A stretch of DNA of 64,000 nt from Takakia lepidozioides (Eukaryota > Streptophyta > Takakiopsida > Takakiales > Takakiaceae), in contig CM060733.1 of assembly GCA_030704615.1 (NCBI GenBank), positions 55,864,001-55,928,000 of the forward strand. Direction: 5' to 3'. The translations under genes and the position numbers were made by a program. The stretch's first letter is position 1. Each line of letters begins with the position of its first letter. The notes beneath the pieces are model-generated. The model had not been told where the DNA came from. It did not search any database and saw nothing but the letters and a program-made list of their open reading frames with translations. This document shows positions 21,387-31,774 of the stretch, piece by piece.

Positions 21387-24300
21387 ATGGAAGAAGAGTT
21401 GGAAGTAAAAGTCCTGCTCGCTGGAGGAGATGCATCACCAAACAGGCTTGGTTCTGTGTTCACTGTGCAAGGTGTCACATACAAATGCATCCGAGCAGAA
21501 ATTCTAGGTGATGAGCTTGTCTCAGCAAAATTTCATTTCCTTTCCATGGGGGGTAGTGTCCTTTCAGCCAAGTAGGAAGAGAGGATGGTTCTGAAAGGGG
21601 ATACTGTACACATTAAGATTTCAGACCAAAATGATGGGGACCAAGGATTGAAAAGACCTCTATCTTCCAGTGGTTCTACGATCTTGCATGAGGACAGACC
21701 AGGCGAGGACTCGGCACCAGTGTCTACCAAGATGAGGATGGACCCTGATACACCCTTTGCTGGCGATGGTGGAAATGAAGACCATGCACATGAGCATGCA
21801 CTTCAGCAGAGATCTGGTAGATTGTGCAGCACGTTGGCTACATCCAACGATATTCAAAAATGGCAGAAAGAGATTAGAGCCGTTGAAAGGAAAATCTCTG
21901 CAGAAGGACAATGTGACAAGTTTGAGCTGATGACAAAGGATCAACAAGGACAAGCAATGTTCCACATATGGTGTGTTGAGTGTGAGGATGTTTATGCACG
22001 GTCTGGGAAAAACAAACCATATGATGCATGTGCAAACTTTATGAGATCTCATTTGAGGAGTGAGGGGCATCGCATAGCCTATGAGAGGCGTCATGGGAAG
22101 GGTTCATCACAATGTGTCATCAGCCCTGTAAATGCAGATGAAGCATTTGATGCAAAGAAGAACAGGGTGAAGGAGGCATTAGAGGAAGTCGCTTGGTTTT
22201 GTGAGGACAATCCTGGAAACAGATTTGAGATTGTGGAAGCCACAATTGGAGACTATTCGCAGTTGGGTTCCATAAGGATTAGGTGCCCACTTGATTCGAA
22301 GTGGCTACTCTTGTTTCCAAGGACAAGTTCTTTGCAATCTTCTTTGACAGAGCATGTGAAAGGAAAAACTCATGTCGATGCAGAGATTTGCCAGAAGATT
22401 GGAAGTAGTGAAGGACTGTGCAAAAAGAGAGGAAGGCCTCCAAAGCCTATGATTGCCAAAGATGTAAAGCAACGGGATCTAAGCTCTTTCTTGGTCAGTC
22501 AACCTGTGTTGCCGTCCCCACCACTTGACAATCCAATTGTGGCATCAACAATGGGAGCATCCTCGTCACAAACTCCATACACTTGTGTTGACGCTGCCCA
22601 ACGGGCAGATCTGATCGAGGATTGACAATTATAGCAAAGGTCCCAATGCAACAAAGGAAGAGACAGTTTGTGTTGGGGCCTATGGGATGAATGGTGGGAG
22701 TACAACTAGCAGAGAATAAGTCTGAAACCATTCCTTCAAGATAGCAAGGGAGGAAAGAAGTGGTATGTCGAGCCGTTGACAAATGCAACCATCACTCTAA
22801 CCAATCAAGAGCATAAGGTTGTTGGTACGTTTCGGCACGCGGATTGTTTTAGAGTGTCATTGGATGGGGAGCCATTTCCAAACTTGAGATGTTCAGCATG
22901 TTCTTCCATTCCCTTGGAAAATGACTTCAGAATGAGGGTATATAGAGAAAGAGGTGCCATGGAATGTAGAGGGGAGAAAGATACTGGCAATGGAAGAAGG
23001 TTGTCATATCTTGGAAATGCCGAGATTGTCAAACAAGTTTACAAAAACAGACAGGAGTTGAGACAGTTGAGGTTCAAATTGTGGGAGGCCAGGACCAAAG
23101 TGGCATCCTTGTCTGTGCAATGTAGGAGTTTGAAGGAGTCTGGGATTGAGGCAATTGAAAGAGGAGATGTTCTCAAATTTTGTCGTGATATTGTTGATGC
23201 ACATAGGAGGGGGGATTTTGAAGGAAAAGAAAGTTTGTGGGATTTTCTTGTTGATATGGGCAAGAATATTGACAGGTCTCCACAAGGGAAGAGGTATGGT
23301 ACTAGCACAAAAACAATGTTTGAGACTGTGCAGCTTTGGGGGGGGTCCGAGATTTCATCATTTTTTGGCTTCAAATGTGGGGGGTCCTTTTATTGATACT
23401 ACAAGACGGTCTTTGAGGAAAGGTTTGAAGTACAGAGCGGGAGAAAGGGATGATATATTTCAGCATGTGGCTGGAATTTACAGAGATGTGATGGAAGATG
23501 CAAATATTCCAATGGGAAGCATCCCAGTGATGGTGGCCGAAGATGAAACTGTTGTGAAGCGATTGGTACGTTGGATTGCTAGGGATGACACCCTTCTCGG
23601 GTTCTGTGGGCTTCAAGACAACCATGTATGTATTTCAAATTTTGTGGTGCAAGTGGGAGAAGGGAATCAGGGTACGAACATATTGTGGAGGCATTCAAAA
23701 ACAATGTGGTTGCCCATTACGCCAGAGTGTTGATAGCAAACCCTCTACATGTACGATTACCTCGATTGGTATTGGTAATCCAGCTCACTTGCAATAGATT
23801 TGACAACAATTTTGTGAGATCACAATGGGAAGTGGTGAGACAGTTGTGGGACAAATATGTGAGGGACGTGGTTGGGCCTATAATTGGGCATGCTTCAGGC
23901 GGAGATAGTAGGAGGAGAAAAGTGATGTTAGAAGATTATGCCAATGGGGCTGGAAGTAGATTTTGCATCCATTGGGAATGATGGTTGTTTACAGGTCGAG
24001 TGTGCAACGGGGGAGATATATACGGACTCCATGATCAGGACTTCATCCACAATGGGAAAAAATTGGTAAATCCCTTGGACAGTGCATCACGGACTTTGGT
24101 GTTGGGTGATGAGGTTGCTACATTGAATCATGTGTTATTGGTCTACCATTCATTTTCAGTGGACAAGCATGGACTTCGGGAATGTGATATCAAAAGAGAA
24201 GATCGACAGAATTGGGTAGCAGCTCAACGACTGGCATCTCGGAAGGTGCAAGCTTGTTTGAGGGAGTTACAATCAACAATGAATCATCGAAGGGAGAGGA

Positions 24301-25799
24301 CCAAAGGTACTGAAATTTACCTATACATCATTTCATGCTACATCGACATTTTTTTGTCTCCTCACATGTCATTGTGTGAGAGGATACAATCTGCTGCGAA
24401 GGTATCGTTTTTTTTCAGATTGTGGAAGTTGTGGTTATTCCACCACGAGGTGTATAATCTGAAATCCTTCTTCATTAGCAGGGAAGCATACTTGGATTTA
24501 CAAATTTCATGCCACTACGTGGTTCTACTTATCAAATTGTTCAAGGATAAGTTTAATCATGTGCAAGTTCCTTTGAGCCTTGTTGGTTCAGATGTGTGTG
24601 AAATATTCTTCAGCAAAGTAGGAGGTATGTTACGGAATGAGAGGACATATGACGGGTGTGATTTGATTGAGAGTGCGGGAGCATTAACACGCATATCCGA
24701 GTTCGAGGTGAATCCAAAAGGACCCAAGTTCTCAAGAGCTCACAAGAAACAAGAACACATTTGGTTTTCTTTGGAGAAGAAGCCAGGTATCCCCCTTGCT
24801 GATTTGTCCGACTTTTCTACTGTCCAATCGGATGATTGCATTGTGGAGGCTTTGAAAACTGGATTTCTAGAAGCGCAACTTTTATGCCATAAACTTGGGA
24901 TGAAACCAAACAAAGCGACAAACTTGGATTGGTGGAATGAGCCATGGACAATTGAGAGACAAATGGAGGCCGAGCTATTCAAAAGCATGGAAGAGGAGGG
25001 TGATGATGTCGATGCCATAGATTCTATTTGTCCTCTTAATGCACACACACATATTCAAAATGAGGTCGTGGAAGATGAATTGGTGTGCGGGCCTTCGAAT
25101 TCAATGGAGGATGTTTTGAGCCAACCTTTGGATGATCATGCGGAAGAGGTACTTATTCAAATTGAATTGAGACATACTCTGGATGCTGTCATTGATGAGT
25201 TTGAACAAAAGAAAGATGGACCGAAGGCGGTGGTTCCATTTGTCAAAGTAGACGGGAAGACCATATTCAAAAGCACTTTGGTTAGCCAACTCAATGGCAA
25301 CCCTACTCTATCCAAGGATAGATTGACACGAGTAAGAAGTGCATCGATGTTGTTTTGCCGAGAAAACAAACCAACTACCAACAACAAAGCCACGAGCTTG
25401 GGATTGGGTTCGGATTGTGCTGTATTTTTTGTTAATGAGGAGACTGCGATCCAAACTACAAACAGGAAAGGCAGACCAGGGAAAACCTGCAGAAGAGCAA
25501 CCAAATGCACTTGGTATTTGGGCAGGGTTCAAAGAATGCGGAAGAAAATCAATAAGCGGTTTGTAGAATGTAGGGATTCTGTTGATTTATTGGAGCGTCC
25601 TTCTCATATGGAGATTGGGTTAGCATGGTACCAAAAAATTCGAGGAGGGGTCTATACGTACGATTTGACGGATAACATGATGGTTGATTTGGATTCCATT
25701 ATCGCGTTAGCATGTTTAAAGTACAATGTCAAGTCAAACACATATGTACTTGATGCAAATGACCGAAAAGTCTTTGACAACTTTATCAAAGGCAAATAA
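21387..25799 (+). pseudogene. Putative transposase of an unassigned DNA-transposon family
   Basis: Conserved blocks on + are, in order: two BED-like Cys/His fingers ('WCVECEDVYARSG' with 'HLRSEGH', and 'IRCPLDSKW' with 'EHVKGKTH'), 'MVAEDETVVKRLV', 'GFCGLQDNHVC', 'GHASGGDSRRRKVM', 'LHDQDFIHNGKKLVN', 'ISREAYLDLQISCHYVVLL' and 'VGSDVCEIFFSKVGG'. Asp of AEDET, Asp/His of DQDFIH and Glu of SDVCEIFF could be the DDE residues (inference). The D..H..KK.N and S-D-x-x-E-x-FF patterns recall the P superfamily, but no THAP finger is seen. The gene is broken by TAG at 21,573, a TGA at 22,623 with a stop-rich stretch after it, an extra G in a run of eight near 23,340, a shift near 23,668 and TGA at 23,979. 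From 23,985 it is open for 604 codons to the stop. Confidence 0.75.
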
Positions 25800-25917
25800 T
25801 TTTTTTAATTAATTTGTTATATTTTATTATGTTTTAAATGAATAAATTCGATATAATATAAAAACATACATATACATATTGGAGAATTATTTTTAATGAT
25901 GGAAAATGAGAATATAC

Positions 25918-26047
25918 ATACAGAAGGGGGTACTTTTTAAAAATTGTAAATTCTTGTATATTTACAGGAGGGGGTTTTATAATCTTCAAAAAATATGTAC
26001 AGAGGGGGTATAAATTATCCAAGGACCCGTATACAGGGGGTTTTTTT
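25918..26047 (+). repeat. Right subterminal G-run repeats
   Basis: Four copies of the TACAG-AGGGGGT motif lie at about 25,918, 25,963, 25,998 and 26,032 in AT-rich DNA. They have the same orientation as the left set, so they are direct rather than inverted. Confidence 0.6.
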
Positions 26048-26102
26048 ATTAGGCGACGAACGCACGTGATACGCACAGTTTATAAAGAGTGCGCCCCCCA
26101 GG

Positions 26103-26110
26103 TGATGAGC
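26103..26110. repeat. Target site duplication, right copy
   Basis: TGATGAGC, identical to 16,314-16,321. Confidence 0.9.
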
Positions 26111-26179
26111 ACTTTTGTGTACTGTGGGTGCTGGCATATTTTGTAATGTTGTCACTAAACTCAATGGACACAATGGTAT

Positions 26180-26765
26180 CAATTTTTCCATGCACTGAGC
26201 ACCCGAGTCTACTGAGCTTGAATGTGCGAGCAGTATGCTGCTGAGGCTAGGACTGGTGGGTCGGTACCTAGTCTGGTAGGCACCATGTCCATGAGTCTGC
26301 TGGGACGCTGGATTGGCATGAGTCATTAGGGAGGTAGTCCACTGGGAGTCTGTCCAATTTGAGTCTGTTGTTGTGGATGAGTCTGCTTGAGACTTAGTCT
26401 GTCGAGCAGTCTGCTAGGAGAGTTGCAGGGATGAGGTGGGAGTGTGGTGAGTAGAGATTCGGAGTGGACAACGAACTGGGCAGCAGACTGACTTACTGGC
26501 GTGCGCAGTCTGCTGACTGTGACTCTGTTGGGACTGTACGTCAGTCCGTTGGGAGATTATGCAGGAGTCTGTTGGGAGACTGTGTGGGATTCAGTTGGGA
26601 GACTGGAGGAGTACGTTGGGAGACTGTGCAGGAGTCCATTGTGGGATTCTACAGCCGTCTGATGGGAGTTTGTGCCGGAGTTTGTGCCGGAGTCTGCTGG
26701 GATTGTGGAGACTGGAGGAGTCCGTTGGGAAACTGTGCATGAGTCCATTGCGGACTTGTATTTCA
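26180..26765 (+). repeat. Minisatellite-like AGTCTGCTGGGA repeats
   Basis: The word AGTCTG(C/T)TGGGA and near variants (gagactg, gagtccattg) recur every 15-35 bp for about 580 bp. The block lies between the 3' ends of the convergent ULP1 and transposase genes. It is the reverse complement of the CAGACTGCxC word in the Gln-rich exons. Confidence 0.75.
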
Positions 26766-26798
26766 GAAAGAGACAATGCTACTAGAGGAATTGCAGAC

Positions 26799-29700
26799 TT
26801 ATATTGTTTTCTTCGTGACACCTACACGACCTGAAACCTTGCGAATTTTTGAGTATATATGTGTTGTAGGTGCAGGTGCAGACACCCTCTTGCTGGTTCT
26901 CCGCAAAACCCTAGGCCGGGTTTTCCAGGCCTCCACAAAATCTCGTCTCCTTTTCAGAGACATGTTGTTGTTGTCGTTCAGTGGACGGAAAGCCTTCACT
27001 GCCGCAGGGTGCAACATTCCAGCCGCACTTTTCGCCAGGATATCAATGAGCTGCCCTCTATACATACGAAGAGCAGATCGGGCATGTGCCTCCAGGTATT
27101 TGTCATCACCTACAATACGAAGTATGTCTGCAAATTCTTGTTCCATTGAGGCTGAGACCTCCAGAGGTGCCTTGTCGTAGGGGAAGTCGTCCGGAGGATG
27201 TCTTTCCATGAACTGATTGGATTCGTCGTTGACGCCGGCACCATTGCCCAAGAGCAAATTAGGTAATCCTCCATGAATGGTTCCCAGCGCCGTGCCACAA
27301 GCGCGCACAAGGAGGCCATCCTGCAGGTCAGGGTGAGGCATCTTCAGGACACGGACTTGATGCTTGCATAAGTTTCCCTTCATTGCCCATGGGCACGTGC
27401 AACAAGCCCAATCGCAATTAGGATTGTAAACAATGTATGTTGTGCCGGGGTGGTTGCTGCTGAGAACGTAGGTTGGTTCACCAGGACCCAAGGGAAGAGT
27501 AACATTCTCAGCATGAATGTCTCGTGCTGCAAGTATAGAACTGGATATGTACTTTTTGTGTTTGTCGTTTTTTATGAACCTGTGGGTCTTCAAATGGATT
27601 GCGTACCAGTAGTGTGTTAGCACACGGCCAGTGAGTTCCCATATAAGCCAGTCCAATCTACGACCACTCATCTTGCCTTTCCCCATGACAAGTCTTGCCT
27701 TCAAATTTCCATGGTATGTCTCAATGCTTGCATTTGTGTCTTGGCTTGCATGAGGGACATGGCGGGCTGCTGTACACCACATTGCATTTTGGGCTTCCAG
27801 TACTGCTCGATATAGTCAAGAAATTCATGTCATTTTGGGTATTTTGACCTCATACGACGGATTCTCCTTGCAACCCACCGAAGCACTCTTTCTCGTTGCG
27901 TGGTCCCACTCTACAGTACATGAGGTCTCCCATATCCTTCAACAAGTTTACAGCGGTCACCGGATCCTTCGTTTTCTTGCATGATTGCTTCACCCATGCC
28001 TTGCGAACATGCCAAAGGCAGAGGAAAATGAGTACTCATTCAAAAACAATTCTGCACAACACACATGGTACACATTAGAGTCTTGGGATCGGACTGCAAT
28101 GGTGGACCGCGGGAGTGGACTGTAACAACGACCTATATCAGCGGGCAGAGCCACTGGACTTGCCCAGTGGACAGTACAATGCCATGACGTTGATGTGCTG
28201 GAATAACCCCATTGGACTACCTAGTGGATTTCCCCGTTGGACTTCCCCCTAGCTAGGACTGGGGCAGCGGACTGCATTAGCGGACTGCCGAACGGACTTG
28301 CCAGGGACTGCCGAGTGGACTTGGCAGCGGATGGCCGATCCCAGGGACTGCTAGTGGACTTGGCAGCGGACTGCCGAGCGGACTTGCCAGCAGACTGCCC
28401 AACGGACTTGCCATGGACTGCTGAGTGGACTTCCCAGCGGACTTGCCAGGGAACTGACGAGCGGACTTGACAGCGGACTACTAGTGGATTTGCCCAACGA
28501 ACTGCCATCGGGTTTCGCTACAGGAGTCTGCCAGTGGACTGTAGCAATGGACTGCTACAGTGGACCTCGACAATAGACCGGTGCTGTGGACCAACAGACT
28601 TACCGAATAACGTTGATTTTTGCTTCGGCATCGTCCACAATGAAGGCATTGGGTCGCCAGCTCGGCAAATCTGCAAGGAATCGCGCAAGGCTCTCATCCA
28701 CGGCACCATGTCTGTTGTCCGATTCCTTGCGGATATGATATAGGCAACTGATATACCGCTCAACCACTCGTTGAAGACCATCAACGTGTACAATAGGAAT
28801 TGTTGGAATGCACAATGTCAGATGGTCAGAGCATGCAAATTCCGCTCAATTCTGCACGAGAAGACTTCATAAGAGTGATTCACAGTGGGTCTGTCTCTCG
28901 GTCTTCCGCAACGTACACATAAAAACATATAGAAAGGGTCAGCACACCAAATTTTATGTGAATGCTGCATGGTACTATGCTATCATGTTCCTACAAGTCC
29001 ATGGAATTGTTCGAATAATACCTTGTCATGATTTGTTCCAAATGTTGCATCAAACTGGACCACTTGTAAGCAATTCATCTCATGACAATTGACTAGTGAC
29101 AGATAAGACTATATATATTTCTGCGTGGGGATCAGTGGATGATACCAGATTCAAGGTAATTATAGTGGAGAAAATGTGGACAACCAGACGGTTGTGTCTT
29201 CTTTACCTACCATGCCTCTTTCTAAAAAGAGTATGAGCAGTGCAAGATTTATGTTTTGGAAGTAGGAAGATTACAAGAAATATCGCATTTCCTTTTCCAA
29301 ACAAACATGGAATGGTTGGAGCTAACAATTTTTCTTGTGAGTAACATGGTAAGTGTAGCTTTCGCTTGGCAAGTGTACCTCTCCTTGATATACAATTGCT
29401 GTGATGAGACTCTGCAAGCGATACGGGCATGTCCTAGTTCCAGCATTCGTCGTTTCTACCACGGAGTCTGTATGCCAATAGTGAATGTCAAATCTCCATC
29501 AAAATGCTCGAATGTTGGCTCTAATTTCTCCTCTTGATAGAAAAAAACGGACGCAGGATTCTGGTCTCTCCACATGCGCACACTCTCCACATCATCGGTG
29601 TGCTTTTTGAAGGTTTGTCACGCACGTTTTTCGGCAAGGTTGCGAACATCTTGCTCCAACAAGAAATCATCACGGGTTCATGCATCGCCCAAGCCGGTGT

Positions 29701-30475
29701 TGTTCATCACGTGCTCTTTATGCTCCATCATGATTTGGGCGACCGACAAGCCTCGGGACAAATACTCGACGACCCAGGCTTTCAATTCCTCGCTAATGTA
29801 TGGTGCATAGGCATGGCGGACGTTCCTGAACTCTGCGGACTTCCCATGCGAGGGTTTCCCTTGCGCATCTGTATGCTCCATGTTGTTGTGTACGTGGGAC
29901 ACAGATGTCAGGGGCGAGATAACATTGTTGGACCTTGAAACAACATTGACAACCACGCTTGTAAGACTCTCCATACTCCGACTTCTTTCTCCTTGGGCCT
30001 TTATGAGGGCAAGATGTTCCAGCACCCACAAGAGGTCCTCCACGCTTCTGTTTTGGATCCTCCATTATTTTTTTGTTGGTGCGTTTGTCATTAGGACTGT
30101 AGCAGCATTGATACCTGGACAGAAAATTCAAAAATCGATATCCAACGACTCGAGGAAGCATAAAATCAGAGAACTCGTGAAACAAAAAATGGCAACAGAC
30201 ATGCAATGAAATGTCAAAAGGACTGAGGATGGTGCACACATAATACTGGATAGAAATGTATTGGCTCTGGGCGCTTTTAGCGTGCCGGGTTCCACTTTAG
30301 AATGGACATTCACCCAAAACTGAGTGGGGTAGTCCTCCAAACTCTCCTCTCCCAGGACAAAGTCACAAACTCTATCCCAAGGTATGCAGGCCTTTTCAAC
30401 ATTCACTCGCACATCCATAAATCCATATTGCGTCTCACTCTTCCAATGGAGATCCTTCCTGTTGAAGGGTCCTGG
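26799..30475 (-). pseudogene. Mutator-like (MULE) transposase with SWIM zinc finger
   Basis: Reading - from about 30,430: 'VEKACIPWDRVCDFV' and 'DYPTQFWVNVHSK' (N-terminal region), a Cys-rich stretch 'RGCQCCFKVQQCYL', 'YAPYISEELKAWVVEYL', then 'SVRMWRDQNP', and the first DDE Asp in 'VVQFDATFGTN' (about 29,050). Next come 'RPNAFIVDDAEAKINVIR' with the second acidic site, 'FLCLWHVRKAWVKQ', and finally the SWIM finger CxC...CxH ('CTCPWAMKGNLCKHQ', about 27,380) before the stop at 26,799. A perfect donor (GTAAGT after 28,604) and an acceptor at 28,052 define a 552-bp intron. Stops include two CGA-to-TGA changes near 29,600-29,690 and TGA near 28,040. It cannot make active transposase. Confidence 0.85.
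28080..28600. repeat. Minisatellite inside a transposase intron
   Basis: About 500 bp consist of units like 'gcggactgccgagcggactt' and 'ccagcggacttgcc', period roughly 18-36 bp and imperfect. The block falls wholly inside the intron 28,603-28,052 of the MULE transposase. Confidence 0.75.
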
Positions 30476-30560
30476 TTTTGCTGTTTGCAAACATTGTCGA
30501 AGAGGCTGTATAAGCGGGTTTTCCGTGATCAGTATATCATCGGGTTTTGCTTCCACGTCC

Positions 30561-31774
30561 ATGCCCTATACAGTACAAATGACACGCTTCTGAACCTACA
30601 AGAAACGCGTCGCACTACCCAGGACATGATCGACAACGTGCCACGGCTGTTGGCAAGTGGCAGGCGGCAGGGATAAAGGTTTGAATTGCAGCCCTAAAAA
30701 TGGAGGGCTCGGATGGGTTATGGGAACGGATGGTGGAGATCCTGCGCCGTCAGCGGATTTGATGTTGATGGTAGGGGGCTGGCCTGCGGACTGGCAGACT
30801 GGAGGGCAGCGGACTCATGGGCGGGGGAGTGGCAGCGCGGCGGACGGGGCGCGGAAGGGGCGGGCGCGGCTGCGCCAGCCGCGCGCAACGTCGGACGGAG
30901 TGGGGGGAGACGGGAGTCCGTGCGCAAGGCCCACTGGCCACATCGCACGTGCCCATTGAAAACCCTATTATCTTAAAATGAGAGGCGGTTTACTGTGCCT
31001 CTTGTAAATGTTATTTTATGAAAATTTGCCCTGCTTTCTTGGTGATATGTGATACCTGGATATCTGTTAGAAAATTCAAACTCTAGAGGCCTAACATTAA
31101 AGCAGGTTCGACTGTACCCTCTACCACATCACGCTAAAGTCCAAAACGATTACTGGGCCGCCGAACTCCACATGAATTCAGCACCCGACAAAATCCATTT
31201 TTTGCGGGGCTCCCCACATGGAAGGACGCCCTAAGGCCCCCACTTGTCCGACTTTCCTAGATTTTGGGTCCAATAAGGAAAAGACAAACAAAGCTCGAAT
31301 AACTACGTAAAGTAGGCCCCACTTGTCCAGCTTCCCTAGATTTTGGGTTCAACAAGCACATATCCAAAAAGACAAATGAAAGCTTCAAATCTAAGGGAAG
31401 TATGGGGGAAGACCCCACTTGTGGGGCTTTTCTAGATTTTCGGGCCTGCTATCACCCTCCCTGGGCTTGAGGTCCAAAAATCTAGGAAAGTCCTCCGATC
31501 GGGGCATTTCCCTACACCTAGGTTTCGAGCTTTGGTTTCTGTTTTGGATTGTGTGCTTGTTAAGAGGTAGCTATATCCGTGGGAGCTTTAAACAGACGCT
31601 TCATCTTTCCATTAAGAAATATATAGCATGAGGGTAGAAGTATATCACTTCTCGTCCGCAGCATTGTGTTGGCGCTCAAGTGTCTGCTACACTAATGTAT
31701 CAATGTGTACATAATTGAATCTAATCTGTGAAGTGGCACTGTGTGGTTGTTGTAGGAAGTAAGTAGCTGATGAA
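30561..31774. repeat. Intergenic; GC-rich then short repeats
   Basis: 30,660-30,960 is GC-rich without a convincing gene. Between 31,230 and 31,510 a 35-bp string close to 'cccacttgtcc' plus 'ctagattttggg' occurs three times at about 81- to 96-bp spacing (31,234; 31,315; 31,411) and once inverted (31,471). No gene is seen. This is the 3' flank of the UGT gene. Confidence 0.5.

Larger units (their letters stand above)
16322..26102 (+). mobile_element. Complete 9.78-kb DNA transposon with 8-bp target duplication
   Basis: The left end reads CCTGGGGGGTGCACTC from 16,322; the right end, inverted, reads CCTGGGGGGCGCACTC ending at 26,102 (15 of 16 match). A second shared string, acgtgcgt, lies about 40 bp inside each end. 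The element is flanked on both sides by TGATGAGC (16,314-16,321 and 26,103-26,110), an exact 8-bp duplication. It carries one large broken gene (21.4-25.8 kb) for a transposase-like protein with BED-like zinc fingers. The left 5 kb holds a SINE, a LINE fragment, a degenerate repeat array and unidentified sequence. An 8-bp duplication is typical of the hAT and P superfamilies. Confidence 0.88.
12712..30560. mobile_element. MULE with ULP1 protease and SWIM transposase, split by a nested transposon
   Basis: Two convergent gene sets belong together. One is a ULP1-type cysteine protease gene on + (about 13.0-16.24 kb); the other is a Mutator-like transposase with a SWIM zinc finger on - (about 30.5-26.8 kb). 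ULP1 domains are known cargo of plant MULEs (Kaonashi type). Both genes and their spacer share the same repeated word (CAGACTG and its complement). Removing the insertion at 16,322-26,102 leaves about 8.1 kb of contiguous sequence. The outer ends are not resolved: the left limit is only the break in the LTR homology, the right only the start of transposase homology, and no terminal inverted repeat or 9-bp duplication was found. Confidence 0.7.

Noticed and set aside
21387-25799. KDZ (Zisupton-like) transposase, suggested by the 8-bp duplication
   Set aside because: The KDZ CxC and other signature blocks I know are not seen. The acidic blocks fit P-like patterns better, so the family was left unassigned.
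30657-30976. GC-rich overlapping ORFs as a gene
   Set aside because: Open frames on both strands follow from high GC; no conserved motif.
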